From NCBI GenBank assembly GCA_024036415.1, contig JAMWET010001220.1, positions 124,001-188,000 on the forward strand: a stretch of 64,000 bases of DNA. Reading direction: 5' to 3'. The notes below the pieces were generated by a model. The model was not told the DNA's origin. It searched no databases and was given only the letters and a program-made list of their open reading frames with translations. The DNA comes from Prochilodus magdalenae (Eukaryota; Chordata; Actinopteri; Characiformes; Prochilodontidae). Of this stretch, positions 11,906 to 23,085 are shown one piece after another. The position numbers and the translations under genes are program-made. How positions within the stretch are numbered: position 1 is the stretch's first letter; every line of letters begins with the position of its first letter.

Positions 11906-13095
11906 CCACCTTGCTGGCTCAACTGTTGATGTGCAGTTTACTACTTATTTACATGCCTTGTATTTCAGCTTATGCCATGTCTATTTGAACCTGGCGAGCA
12001 CATGGTAAATCAGACCCTAGAGTTCCTCTATTGTTAAGGCTAGATTCAAGTGAAAACGTAATGTTCTGGGTAACAGACACGGGTGCTCGATCAGAATGCA
12101 GATAGTTCTGAGCTAGGCTTTGTAAGCATACCCTGCTGCCCAGCCCATTGGATTAAGACTATTCAATCAGGAGGTGGAACCTGCAGGAATGTAGTTCTCC
12201 AGGAGGAGGGTTGGAGACCACTGCCCTGACCTTTCATCAGAGGTCGGTTTTTGACTGCAGAACACTTTGAGGTCAAGTGCAAGTATTTATTGCCTTCAGA
12301 TTTACCAATCCAGAAACTGAATAGTAGAAGCAAGCAGAACAGAGGAAGCCACTGTGGGGGAAATGAGCAGAAGAACAAAGAAAGCGAAACAAAAAGGGTT
12401 AAACAGAGAACAGCAAGGCAGGTTCACTTATACGCAGGCATTCAAACTGAAAAGAGAACAGAAAACAAGTAAAACTTGATTAAAAAATTCAGTTAGAAAA
12501 CAAATTGTCGTTATGGGATAGACAGTCAAGTTTACAGTAAACTAAGCTGAAAGCTGCTCAAGTATATTTTAGCCTGGATTAAAATGTCCAGTGTCAGGGC
12601 TCTTTTAATGCTCTGTTATTTGGGTCCATTTCAGAGAGGCAAAGTAGCTAAATGCTGTTTCTCCATGCTGAGACTTTACCTGGGGCAGGACTATCGAATG
12701 ATCTGAGAGTTCTCCTTATATTACTACAGCATATCAGATAAATACTCTAGGCCTACGCTATTAAGTGATTTACAGGTCTGTAATACTGTAGTACCTTAAG
12801 GTCTAATCTCTAATATACTGGAAGCCAAAGTAAGCCAAAGTAAATATGGGGTCTTGAGTTCGCCTCTTTTTCTCTTAGAGAACCTGTAGTGGCTACATTT
12901 TTAATCACATAGAGCTAGTTGACGGTCTTTTTAAATCCAGGTAGGAGACCATTACAGGGATTAGTGGTGTAGATGTATCTTTGTTGTACCAGTTTACTGC
13001 AGAAAGGGCCGTTCCATCCAGTTAGTGTACTCAAGACACATACAAAGTGAATTCAGAGGACCATTGCTGTCTGGGAAGAGGGCCGTGTATCAGAA
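11906..13095. other. No gene seen
   Basis: No supported exon is visible. Short A-rich coding-like stretches near 12.3-12.5 kb carry no family motif. Confidence 0.5.
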
Positions 13096-13375
13096 AGGCA
13101 CCATAAAACTAAAAACCTACAACGAGACAAATGCGAACAAGCAGTAACGAGCGAAAAAGGGCTTACATAGGCAATACAAGACAAAGAGACTGAACAAACA
13201 CAGACCTATGAATAGACTAGGATGTAATGAGAGGATGGGGCTCACACAGGTGAGACAGATAACAAGGAGGCAGGGTAGGGGAGGAGACAGGATCCAAAAC
13301 AACAACAAAAGCACTTGACCAGGCACAGGCCACAGACTAGACTAGGGCAGGAACAGAAACCATGACACACACAGT
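13096..13375. repeat. Probable interspersed repeat fragment
   Basis: An A/G-rich segment contains many ACAAGACAAAG-type words. It ends in a GGCAGGAACAGAAACCATGACA motif similar to internal sequence of fish transposable elements. No ends or coding sequence are defined, so the call rests on texture only. Confidence 0.25.
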
Positions 13376-13799
13376 ACCCAGTCACTGTCACTGCTGTGTT
13401 GGGGTATAACCACCCAAATTATATCAGGTCAACAGCAGCCCTGTGATCAGAATCTGATGTAGGGAGGGAGTATTAAATGTGTATGGCAGTACATGGACTA
13501 CGTGCTATAATTGCGGGACTTCGTAAAGTGGCCAGTGAATGTATGCTGAACAGCAGAGTTACTATTGTTATGTACTGTAAATTGCAAGGGTGCGCTACAA
13601 AGGCCCGTCCCAGTGTATGTCTTGAAGGCCATAAACTATGTGTTGACATTTAGGGGGCCTACATTCTGCAGTTTTCATGGAACCTTATAAACCATTCTAT
13701 TATTTTTGTGGTTTTATGGAATGAAAACAACTGTAACCTTTCTTTATCCATTGTACTGGTTGTTTAGTGTATTTGCTTTTAGGACTGATATGTAAATGT
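13376..13799. other. No gene seen; possible scrap of family B
   Basis: The words CAACAGCAGCCCTGTGATCAG and GTAAAGTGGCCAGTGAATG near 13425-13545 resemble internal and end sequence of repeat family B. Otherwise nothing is recognisable. Confidence 0.25.
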
Positions 13800-14380
13800 C
13801 TCAGGAACAAAGGACTTGACTCGGTGTGCGCAGAGCTACAAGTCAGATGAGCTTTATTTAACAATCAGGTAGTTAAACAAGGCAAAACACGACCAAACAT
13901 AACAGAGGGAGAAAGCGTGATCAGAGTCGAGAGGCAGGCAAAGGTCATAACCAGGAGAATCGGGCAACGAGGCAACCAAAATGTAGGAGCAGATGTAAAG
14001 ATGAGTCAGAAGAATGGAAGGAGGTCAAAAGCCAGAGAGTAGAGCAAACGAGTAACCAGAACAAGGGATGAGGCAAATGAGGTAGTTGAAAACAAAGGAA
14101 ATCAAACGCAGAGTAGAGAAATCAGAAGGAAAAACGCTCAGTAGTGCTAACAGGGTCGGCAAAATTTAGCACAGAGTATGTGTGGGTGGGGGGTGGGGGG
14201 GTTTATAAACAGACTGGATAATGAGTGGCAGGTGAAACAAATCAGTACTCAGGCCAGCTAGACCGTGAGTGATTGGTTGACTGGGGACATGCGAATGTGA
14301 TGTCATCGGGTGATGCACTCTGGGCAGTGGAGTTCAGGAGATCGGTGGAGTCAGGGAAACCCAGAAGCATGACAGAAAGA
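13800..14380. repeat. Probable interspersed repeat fragment
   Basis: From AGCTTTATTTAACAATCAGG to CCCAGAAGCATGACAGAAAG the segment is purine-rich with short AGGCAAA/GAGGCAAC words. It resembles untranslated parts of fish transposable elements. It carries a poly-G stretch at 14187-14211. No coding sequence is visible and the family is not identified. Confidence 0.3.
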
Positions 14381-15261
14381 CGGCTGTTCTGTTGTTTGTT
14401 GAGCTGTAGTTTGGGTTGTAATATGCAGAATAACCTGTTAAAGACAAACTGAAATCCTGGAAGAAACTCCTTCCTGTTAAATCTGCAGCCATATGAAATG
14501 ACTTGTTTTGAAGCAGTGATGCATTTGCTTTCTGACGGTTAGGAACAGCACAACTTCTAATCTCATTCTCCCGTCTCCCATTTCAGTGAATCTTTTCAGG
14601 AGCCAGTGAGCTAAGCTGTGCTGGACATGGTAATGTGTAAGGGTACTAGTGGTTTGTGGATGTGGCTGGATGAATAAGGTGTAACTGTAACAGTATTATA
14701 TCTGGTGCAGACCTCTGGTGCTGGAGAGAAAGCAGTTTTGTGGTTCTTCTACTCGGACACATCCGCTAAACCTGGCAATAGAATCGCATGTATTTGAGTA
14801 GGAAAATCACCAGTATGTCCTGGGCCCTGCCCCTCCAGGATGAGACCCCTGTACCCTGGTTAACAAAAAATGACCCCTGTTATGCCCTGTCTGAACAAGC
14901 TTTTGTCTTCTGCACATTTAGCACATTGTGAGCAGTGGTCAGGTCAGAGTGGAAGTGCATAGTAAAAGTGGAAGTGTACCCCAAAAGTGGAAGTGCATAC
15001 TAAACTGCAAAGTGTGAGGCACTGGCTGAGCTGATGGAAAGCGCTGAGAGTGTATGTCCTCTGATGTGTTAGTTCCTCCAACGTGCAGCTGCAGTACTTT
15101 CCCTCCCTGACATCTCATGAACGTACATGATGGCTTTTGGCCTCTTTTTTACTGTTTGTCTTTTACACACTATCTCTCAATATCTCACTGTCTCTCTGAG
15201 GGTTTCCTTGTTGTTGTGCCCTGTGTTACTTTCCATGTCTGTGTGTAAGTGGGTGTGTGTG
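14381..15261. other. No gene seen
   Basis: The stretch contains a short local duplication of a GTGGAAGTG-CAT phrase near 14950-15000 and nothing else recognisable. Confidence 0.45.
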
Positions 15262-17529
15262 GTGGAGAGTTAAGGTTAGGGTAAGGTTAAGATTAGATTT
15301 AGGGTTAGGTTTGGGGTTAGGGTATGTTAAGGTAGTAGTAGTGTTGTTTAGGGTGAGGTTAAGGTAGTAGTAGTTTTGTTTAGGGTGAGGTTAAGGGAGT
15401 AGTAGTTTTGTTTAGAGTTGGGTTTGAGGTTAGGGTGGGGTTAAGGTAGTAGCTTTGTTTAGGGTTAGGGTAAGGTTAAGGTAGTAGTAGTTTTGTTTGG
15501 GGTTAGGGTTGGGGTGAGGGTGAGGTTAAGGTTGTAGTAGTAGTAGTAGTAGTGGTGGTGGTTTTGTTTAGGTGGAGGTTAAGGTAGTAGTAGTTGGTTT
15601 GGGGTTAGGTTTTGGGTGAGGGTGAAGTTAAGGTAGTAGTAGTGGTTTTGTTAAGGTGGAGGTTAAGGTAGTAGTAGTTTAGGGTTAGGTTTGGGGTGAG
15701 TGTGAAGTTAAGGTAGTAGTAGTTTAGGGTGAGGGTGAGGTTAAGGTAGTAGTTTGGGGTTAGGTTTGGGGTGAGGGTGAGGTTAAGGTAGTAGTTTGGG
15801 ATTAGGTTTGGCGTGAGGGTGAGGTTAAGGTAGTAGTAGTTTAGGGTTAGGTTTGGGGTGAGTGTGAGGTTACGGTAGTAGTTTGGGATTAGGTTTGGGG
15901 TGAGAATGAGGTTAAGGTAGTAGTAGTTTAGGGTTAGGTTTGGGGTGAGGGTGAGGTTAAGGTAGTAGTAGTTTAGGGTTAGGTTTGGGGTGAGTGTGAA
16001 GTTAAGGTAGTAGTTGTTTAGGGTTAGGTTTGGGGTGAGGGTGAGGTTACGGTAGTATCTTGGGATTAGGTTTGGGGTGAGGGTGAGGTTAAGGTAGTAG
16101 TAGTTTAGGGTTAGGTTTGGGGTGAGGGTGAGGTTAAGGTAGTAGTAGTTTAGGGTTAGGTTTGGGGTGAGTGTGAGGTTAAGGTAGTAGTTTGGGATTA
16201 GGTTTGGGGTGAGGTTAAGGTAGTAGTAGTTTAGGGTTAGGTTTGGGGTGAGGGTGAGGTTAAGGTAGTAGTAGTTTAGGGTTAGGTTTGGGGTGAGGGT
16301 GAGGTTAAGGTAGTAGTTTAGGGTTAGGTTTGGGGTGAGGGTGAGGTTAAGGAAGTAGTAGTTTAGGGTTAGGTTTGGGTGAGGGTGAGGTTAAGGTAGT
16401 AGTAGTTTAGGGTTAGGTTTGGGGTGAGGGTGAGGTTAAGGTAGTAGTAGTTTGGGGTGAGGGTTAGGTTAAGGTAGTAGTAGTTTAGGGTTAGGTTTGG
16501 GGTGAGGGTGAGGTTAAGGAAGTAGTAGTTTAGGGTTAGGTTTGGGGTGAGGGTGAGGTTAAGGTAGTAGTAGTTTAGGGTTAGGTTTGCGGTGAGGGTG
16601 AGGTTAAGCTAGTAGTAGTTTAGGGTTAGGTTTGGGGTGAGGGTTAGGTTAAGGTAGTAGTAGTTTAGGGTTAGGTTTGGGTTGAGGGTGAGGTTAAGGT
16701 AGTAGTAGTTTGGGGTGAGGGTGAGGTTAAGGTAGTAGTAGTTTAGGGTTAGGTTTGGGGTGAGGGTGAGGTTAAGGTAGTAGTAGTTTGGGGTGAGGGT
16801 GAGGTTAAGGTAGTAGTAGTTTGGGGTGAGGGTGAGAGTAGTTTGGGGTCAGAGAGTGAGGTTTAAGGTAGTAGTAGTAGTTTAGGGTTAGGTTTGCGGT
16901 GAGGGTGAGGTTAGGGTAGTAGTAGTTTAGGGTTAGGTTTGGGGTGAGGGTTAGGTTAAGGTAGTAGTAGTTTAGGGTTAGGTTTGGGGTGAGGGTGAGG
17001 TTAAGGTAGTAGTAGTTTAGGGTTAGGTTTGGGGTGAGGGTGAGGTTAAGGTAGTAGTAGTTTAGGGTTAGGTTTGGGGTGAGGGTGAGGTTAAGGTAGT
17101 AGTAGTTTGGGGTGAGGGTGAGGTTAAGGTAGTAGTAGTTTAGGGTTAGGTTTGGGGTGAGGGTGAGGTTAAGGTAGTAGTAGTTTGGGGTGAGGGTGAG
17201 GTTAAGGTAGTAGTAGTTTAGGGTTAGGTTTGGGGTGAGGGTGAGGTTAAGGTAGTAGTAGTTTAGGGTTAGGTTTGGGGTGAGGGTGAGGTTAAGGTAG
17301 TAGTAGTTTGGGGTGAGGGTGAGGTTAAGGTAGTAGTAGTTTAGGGTTAGGTTTGGGGTGAGGGTGAGGTTAAGGTAGTAGTAGTTTGGGGTGAGGGTTA
17401 GGTTAAGGTAGTAGTAGTTTAGGGTTAGGTTTGGGGTGAGGGTGAGGTTAAGGTAGTAGTAGTTTAGGGTTAGGTTTGGGGTGAGTGTGAAGTTAAGGTA
17501 GTAGTTTGGGGTTAGGTTTTGAGTGAGGG
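15262..17529 (+). repeat. 45/33-bp G-rich minisatellite with telomere-like cores
   Basis: The 45-bp unit is GTTAAGGTAGTAGTAG, then TTTAGGGTTAGGT, then TTGGGGTGAGGGTGAG. A 33-bp variant lacks the 12 bases of the central GGGTTAGG part. The two classes are interspersed, close to alternating in 17080-17400. The left 300 bp is less regular and merges into GTA/GTG triplets near 15535. Consensus units contain no cytosine on the + strand. The TTAGGG words are embedded in a longer unit, so this is not a telomere tract. Confidence 0.97.
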
Positions 17530-17762
17530 TGAGAGAGAGAGAGAGAGAATAAGAGAGTTAGAGAATGAGAGAGAGACATAGTTAGAGAATGAGAGAAAGA
17601 GAGGGTAAGAGAATGAGAGAGAGTTAGAGAGAGAAAGAGAATAAGAGAGAGTTGGAGAGAGAGAGTAAGAGACTGAGAAAGAGAGATAGTAAGAGAATAA
17701 GAGGGAGTGAGAGAGAGAGATAGTAAGAGAATAAGAGAGAGTTGGAGAATGAAAGAAAGAGT

Positions 17763-17805
<43 letters not shown>

Positions 17806-17828
17806 AGAGAGAGAGATTGAGAGAGGTT
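17530..17828 (+). repeat. GA-rich purine tract
   Basis: About 300 bases of GAGAGA/AGAGAATAAGAGAGA follow the minisatellite without a gap. Pyrimidines are almost absent apart from scattered T. The tract creates false Ser/Leu-rich (minus) reading frames. Confidence 0.95.
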
Positions 17829-18179
17829 TCCACATGCTGTGCTGCATGTCCTGTGCAGTCCTGCTGTGTGTACAGTAGTGGCTGTGATGTCAGTGTTGTT
17901 GTGTACCAGTGAGAAAGAAAGGCTGAATAAATCACTTCATCTCTTACAGCACACTGAAAAATAACCTCTGCAACCTGTTGCCAAGCAACAATACCATCTT
18001 GATTTAATATGAGACTAAAGAGTGGAAATGGGCATTTAAGATCACTCAGAATCACAGAAAGCATCATCAGGGTCTAATTAGAATAAAGAGCAGGAGATGC
18101 AGAGAATCAGCGTTTCGTATTGCTTCATACTGCCACAGAGCCGCTAGTGGACAAGCGTGCTTCTCTATAAACGGCCCTG
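17829..18179. other. No gene seen
   Basis: This is mixed sequence between two repeats without a supported exon. Confidence 0.45.
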
Positions 18180-18500
18180 CAGGTCAGCCGACGGCAGTTT
18201 AGCCCCGCCCATTTCCCTCCTGTGGTCACCTTGTGGTTTTTGCCTCAAAAACTCATTTTGCATGACCATTTTCCGTCCGTACATATGCAGACGTATATAA
18301 GTGATGCCTGATTGACTGTAGGTGGTTGTGGGTGTCTTTGTGACATCACAAAAAACACAAATTCAAACTGTACTGTTTTTAGAGATTACTTTCCATGTGT
18401 GAACTGTGTGACCTGCTTCAGTATTGTTTAATTAAGACTCCTATTTAAAACACAGAAACTTTCATATTTCCATGATATGGGCTCTTTACAGGGGAATGAT
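18180..18500. repeat. Dispersed repeat family C, copy 1
   Basis: The segment contains TATGCAGACGTATATAAGTG, then TGACATCACAAAAAACAC, then CAAACTGTACTGTTTTTAG. The TGACATCAC-AAAA block with neighbouring ATATGTA-TATAAA words recurs at about 33500-33580. A weaker match lies at 20625-20690. Ends are uncertain and there is no coding capacity. Confidence 0.4.
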
Positions 18501-18705
18501 GATGTTAAGTGCTTGTCTCCCAGAACTATGCTGTTATGGTAAGTCTGGCGCGTGTTGTTTGATCTGGGAATGTTTGAATGTGTAAAAAGGGGAAGGTGGG
18601 TCAATCTGAGTGCTGAGTCGCGTTAGAGCACTGTCGAGTGGTTGTGTGTGCAGTCTGTGAGACCTAAGAATACCTTATACAGTCACCAAGCAAAACAGCA
18701 GCAGC

Positions 18706-18908
18706 AGAGAGGGAGAGAGAGGGAGGGAGAAACAGAGAGAGAGGGGGGAGAGTGTGGGAGAGAGAGGAAGAGAGAGGGAGGGAGAGTGAGGGAGAGAGAG
18801 GGAGGGAGAGAGAGAGAGAGAGAAACAGAGAGAGAGTGGGGAGAGAGTGGGAGAGAAACGGGGAGAGAGAAAGAGAAACAGAGGGAGAGAGAGGGAGAAA
18901 GAGTCAAA
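18706..18908 (+). repeat. GA-rich tract (GAGAGGGAGAGAGA...)
   Basis: This is a purine-only low-complexity tract preceded by CAG triplets. It yields an Arg/Glu-rich forward frame and a Ser/Leu-rich reverse frame, neither credible as protein. Confidence 0.95.
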
Positions 18909-18929
18909 CACTTGCCAGCGGGGAAGGGA

Positions 18930-19277
18930 GGGAGGAAGAGGGTTTACAGTGCTGAGTTTAAGACGCTGGCGAGTGTGATTGCGAGATTTCAGAAAGTCAC
19001 TCTACAGACGTGCTGGAATTATCACAGAGGGGACTCCTTCACCTCTCTGCTGCACTCACACACATGCAGGCATGACCAGTTAAAGAGCAGTAGCCTTGCG
19101 GATCTCGAGCCGCTGAAAGCTTCAAGAATGGCACTCGGACCTATGCTGACACTGGCTCGTTTACTATCCCTCTGAAATTGAAGAGAGAGAGAGAGAGAGA
19201 GGAAGTCGTGAGAGAGAGCAGCGGCTGAGACGTTTGGCATTTCGCAAAACCTGCCTAGACTCTCAGGGGCCGAAGTG
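18930..19277 (+). promoter_or_regulatory. Candidate alternative promoter / 5' leader, CpG-enriched
   Basis: CpG density rises here compared with the flanks, with GACGCTGGCGAG, TTGCGGATCTCGAGCCGCTG and GCGGCTGAGACG. A short (GA)n run lies at about 19183-19202. The segment precedes an ATG with G at -3 and +4 and a GTAAGG donor. No TATA box is seen. This is inferred from composition and context only. Confidence 0.3.
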
Positions 19278-19353
19278 ATGGGGACAGTGAGTGAACTGTG
19301 TGTGTCCAGCTTCCAGGCGTTCCTGTGCCCGTCAGTGCTGAGCCCCGCTCCAG
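19278..19353 (+). CDS. Candidate alternative first coding exon (possibly of cyth1)
   Basis: ATG at 19278 has G at -3 and +4 and an in-frame TGA upstream at 19209. It opens 25 codons beginning MGTVSELC and ending SPAP, then one base, followed by donor GTAAGG at 19354. The exon ends in phase 1, the same phase as the recognised cyth1 exon 1 (41354), so splicing to cyth1 exon 2 at 56311 keeps the frame. Cytohesin genes are known to use alternative first exons. Against this, I do not recognise the peptide, phase agreement has a one-in-three chance, and no transcript evidence is available here. It could instead start another gene or be chance. Confidence 0.3.
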
Positions 19354-20148
19354 GTAAGGCAGGTGGGGATGGAGGTTGAGAGGGAAGTGCTGTGCTGTTG
19401 ATCTCTGTTGTGAGGCTTGCGTTAAGTGTGGTTCTCCTGGTGTTCTATTGATTTGCTGTTGCTGCTTGAAAAGAAAGATTTTCATATAATGCTTCTGTGC
19501 CAGATTAAAGGGCACCCTTTAGTTGTATTGTGTTCAACTCCAGTTGAACAATTTTGCTCAAAACTGCTTTTTCAGGAATGTTCTTTTTCTGATATACTTT
19601 TTGGGGGATTAGGATTTACTCTTACAAGAATAATGTTAAGGTATGATAACCTTGTGAGACCCGGAATTGCTTGGTGTGCAATTTTAATTTCTCCTAGCTA
19701 TTTGTGGTTAGTAGGACCTAACAAGTATAAAAACTGAACGTTGTCTGTGTACAGGAAGTTGCTTTGGCATAAAACAATGTCCTCATATGAGGCCAAAGGG
19801 TCAACATTTAAAAAAAGGTATCATAGTGCAGAGAAGCAGAAATGTGAAGACGCTGGGGTCTCGGGAGGTTGATATCACCTTTTTCGCAGAAATAAGCATG
19901 TTTTCCGTTATATGTCAGCAGTTATTCTTTTTTATTCCAAAAACCTCTGTAATTAATATTTTCCTGTTCTCTTTATTGCTTCAATTAAAACTGCCTGTTG
20001 CTCTTCCTTAAGACTGCTATACGTAACTGAGCTCTCTGTTCTAATCGTCCTGTATTGAGCCTCATTCAAAAAGCGATCTGTGACTAAACCCTCGTTGCCC
20101 CTTGTTATATCTTTAAGATAAATAGGTGAGCCAAAGTGTGAAAAGAAC
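19354..20148. other. No gene seen
   Basis: No recognisable exon or repeat is visible. It would be intronic if the 19278 exon is real. Confidence 0.4.
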
Positions 20149-20398
20149 ATATCACGGCTGTCCAAAGAAAAACAAGTAGATCCCAAATACAAACTTTACA
20201 GGAGAGGCCAAACCCTAATGTAACTGTAATGTAAGTCAATGGAACCCGAGGTTTTTCAGAGCCGTTTTGGGCCATTTCTGTTGGTCCAGTCTTCATGCAA
20301 TAGTCAAACATTGGAATAAGCTAAGTGTTCCAATGATGCATAAAAGTAAAAATCTGCAAAAATGGAAATACGTGTTTTTCTTTGGACAGCAGTGATAT
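20149..20398. mobile_element. MITE-like inverted-repeat element, about 250 bp
   Basis: The left arm ATATCACGGCTGTCCAAAG continues with AAAAACAAGTA (20149-20177). It is matched in inverse at 20370-20398, which ends CTTTGGACAGCAGTGATAT. About 26 of 29 positions pair. The interior of about 190 bp has no coding capacity. Size and terminal inverted repeats fit a miniature DNA transposon. The superfamily and target-site duplication are not clear. Confidence 0.6.
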
Positions 20399-22926
20399 AT
20401 GTCTGCTGGTGAAATGTTTATGTTACTCTATTTGTCATTTTTCAGTGTTTGTCATAATTTGAAAATGGCTGCTGCTCTTCTAATCGTGTGCACATTTTGG
20501 GATGAATGGGCCACAAAAAACAAAGCAAAAATGACACTTACAATAACAGTTAAGTATGTATTTCCCCCCTCCTGTAAGGCTGTCATGTTTGGACATTTTT
20601 GGAGGTTGTGTTCAGACAGCAGCAGTATGTAAATATGCAGATTTTTGTGACATCATGAAAGCAATACATTCTAAATGGGTTGTATTTATGTACATTTTAA
20701 AACTTACATCAGTTTAGTACAGTGATTCCTATAGCACACTCTATTGTATTGCCTTTAAGGGTTCCTCTTTGAACTTTTACATCATGTTAAGGTTCTTGAA
20801 ACTTGACAGTGGTTCTCTATGCTCTCATATCTCACTTCTAAAAGTCACTCTCCATACATTGAGCCATCCATTGAAAGGTTATATAAGGAAGCGAAGGTTG
20901 TGCTTTTATGGCATTGCACGCTTTTTAGCACCTCTATGTTTACAATGATCAATGAAACTGGTCTAAATTGGTTTGAATGAAGGAATCATAGACTTTGCAT
21001 TGCACAGACAATAATGTATGATGTGATTTAATAAACAAGGCTACTGAGATGGCAAAAGCACAGGCCTAAAACATAGCGCAGCTCTCTGTGACGTTATTGA
21101 TGGTTGTATTTACAGGCTTGCAGTGTTGTCATGTCCCGGAACATTACGATCACAAGGCTGATTGAGAAAGACTAAAGCAATGCGAGCAGCCATTGACGCA
21201 AATAGCTGTTCCTCAAACCAGAATGTTGGATGTGTTTACCTTCAGCGTATATTCAGCAGTGCTGTAGCCTGGCTGGCTTAGTCACTCAGCATATGGACCT
21301 CGGACTTGGTTAATTAATCATAACAATATGGTGATCGGTTTGTGTGAGTGAGGGGGGAAGAAAATAGGGTGAACGAGAAAACATGAGGACAGAAATAGTA
21401 CAAGCTTGTATAGCCTAATGAACTTGGTCTCATTATGGTCAGCTTATGTTCTCCCTCCTCTTACAGGACAGCAGCTAAAAGCTGTTAAGGAGAGCAGGCA
21501 TATGTAATCCCTCAGGCTAGACCCTGCCAACAGGCTGAGATTTCCTAAGAATCTGCTCTCAGGCTTGGCGCCCCCTCCTTGCTACGCTCAAAGCGGCCAA
21601 GCGTGCATGTTGTATCTTGGGGCTTGAAAATTTCCACAACTTCTCATGCCACTGTATAATGGATCAGCTGCAGAATATTCCTTTTTAGACCCTTGATGCT
21701 CATTTGTCACACAAGTAGTGTGTGGAATGCACTCTGGCTTTGGGGTGGTCTCTTGAAAATATGCCCAGACTTTCTTTGGTATGATGTACCAATGGGCATA
21801 TGTAGAGCCCTGCAATGCAATATAGGGTGGACGGTTGTCCAAACTTGGACACTACTTGGACAAGTTTAAGGCTTAATGACATCACTGACCACTGAACAAA
21901 TAAACAACAAACGAACTTGTACCAACTATTGCACTCATACAAACACGAGCAAGAGGAACGCAAACTTATCTTTGTACCTTCATGCAGGTTAATTCACAGG
22001 GCAGAAATAAACAAGCTCCCACAGTAGAACTTGAAGTCACATGCATTTTAATTCACACTTATGACTTTGTAGAGAAGAGCCAGAACCGAAAGAGGCAGGA
22101 CAGATGGACTCTTTGGAGTTTGATTTTGTTTTCATATTCCAGACAAGCCTTTACAAGAAAGGAAAGTAGAAAATAGATGATCCTAAATTATGGAATGACT
22201 AAGTAGTTAAGACCATTAGGGTCAGTGTTTCTAAGAGAGCTCTAGTAATTTAAACGCTGCTGGGAAGAGCTTCTCATCTTAGCTCTACACTGTCTGTTCC
22301 TGCCCATTCTCAGAAGGCACGGTATATGTTTTGCTGCCCATCATGTGCCAGACCTACATGAAAATGGCCTCCTCTCTGCCCCAAATAATAGAGGAAGCAG
22401 CACAGAGGAAGCAGCCCACAAACAAATACAACAGAGTCGTTCATACTCTCCCAACATCTGACTGTTCTCTTGCTGCCACCGTGCAGACAGACAAATTAGA
22501 AGTCTATACTGGCACAGGCAATTGAGGACAGTAGGAGAAGTAGAAAGAGTGTGGTCGCAGTCAAGGGGGTTAGTGTGTGGCGGAGGGTTTTCAAGCTGCA
22601 GGGAAGGTGCTGTTGCTCGGAGAAGGGTAATTTGGGGCCGTGTGATAGCTGTGCTTTTGTGGAGGCTTGACATGGCTCCAGGGGTTGCGCACCACCAGAA
22701 CACATGCTGGGCTGCTAGACAGAAGCAGAGATGATGTGATTTTTGTTGCCACCCTGATGGGAGATTGGGTTGAGTCTGCAGGAGAGTGGAGCAGGCACAC
22801 GCAAGGGGTGTTTATGGAACTCAGGCTAGGAATGTCTGATCTGAAAAGTCCCTGCACTGGAAAGTTCACTCTAATGTGAGCAGGCATAGCAGCTTAAGGA
22901 AACTGGTGTTGGAGTGTTTGGAGCAC
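20399..22926. other. No gene seen
   Basis: Apart from a weak family C match at about 20625-20690, no exon, tandem repeat or mobile element is recognised. Confidence 0.45.
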
Positions 22927-23085
22927 TGGGTGGTGCAGTGCTGCAGGGTGTAATATTAGGGCCCAGTGAGTTGTGGCGTGACGTATCACCATTTTGACGT
23001 CTAGGTTGGGCCTATTTTGTTGAAGTTCAGTTTTACAGTTCCTTTACTGGAGCTATGTGTGTTGGGGTGCCGTAGTGTGCAAGGT
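22927..23085. repeat. Dispersed repeat family D, copy 1
   Basis: The segment contains GGTGCAGTGCTGCAGGG, AATATTAGGGCCCAGTGAG, TTGTGGCGTGACGTATCACC and TTCAGTTTTACAGTTCC. The same ordered words recur at 23935-24125 and 25528-25655. Confidence 0.55.

Noticed and set aside
15262..17529. Telomeric or interstitial telomere repeat
   Set aside because: TTAGGG words occur only once or twice per 45-bp unit and are not tandem hexamers.
17512..18067. Ser/Leu-rich minus-strand frames of 111 and 147 codons
   Set aside because: They are the reverse reading of the GA tract at 17530-17828. Low complexity explains the missing stops.
18642..19175. 177-codon forward frame with an Arg/Glu-rich repeat region
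   Set aside because: The long open stretch is produced by the GA tract, which lacks stops in any frame. The part after the tract matches no family. At most it is upstream-leader sequence for the candidate exon at 19278.
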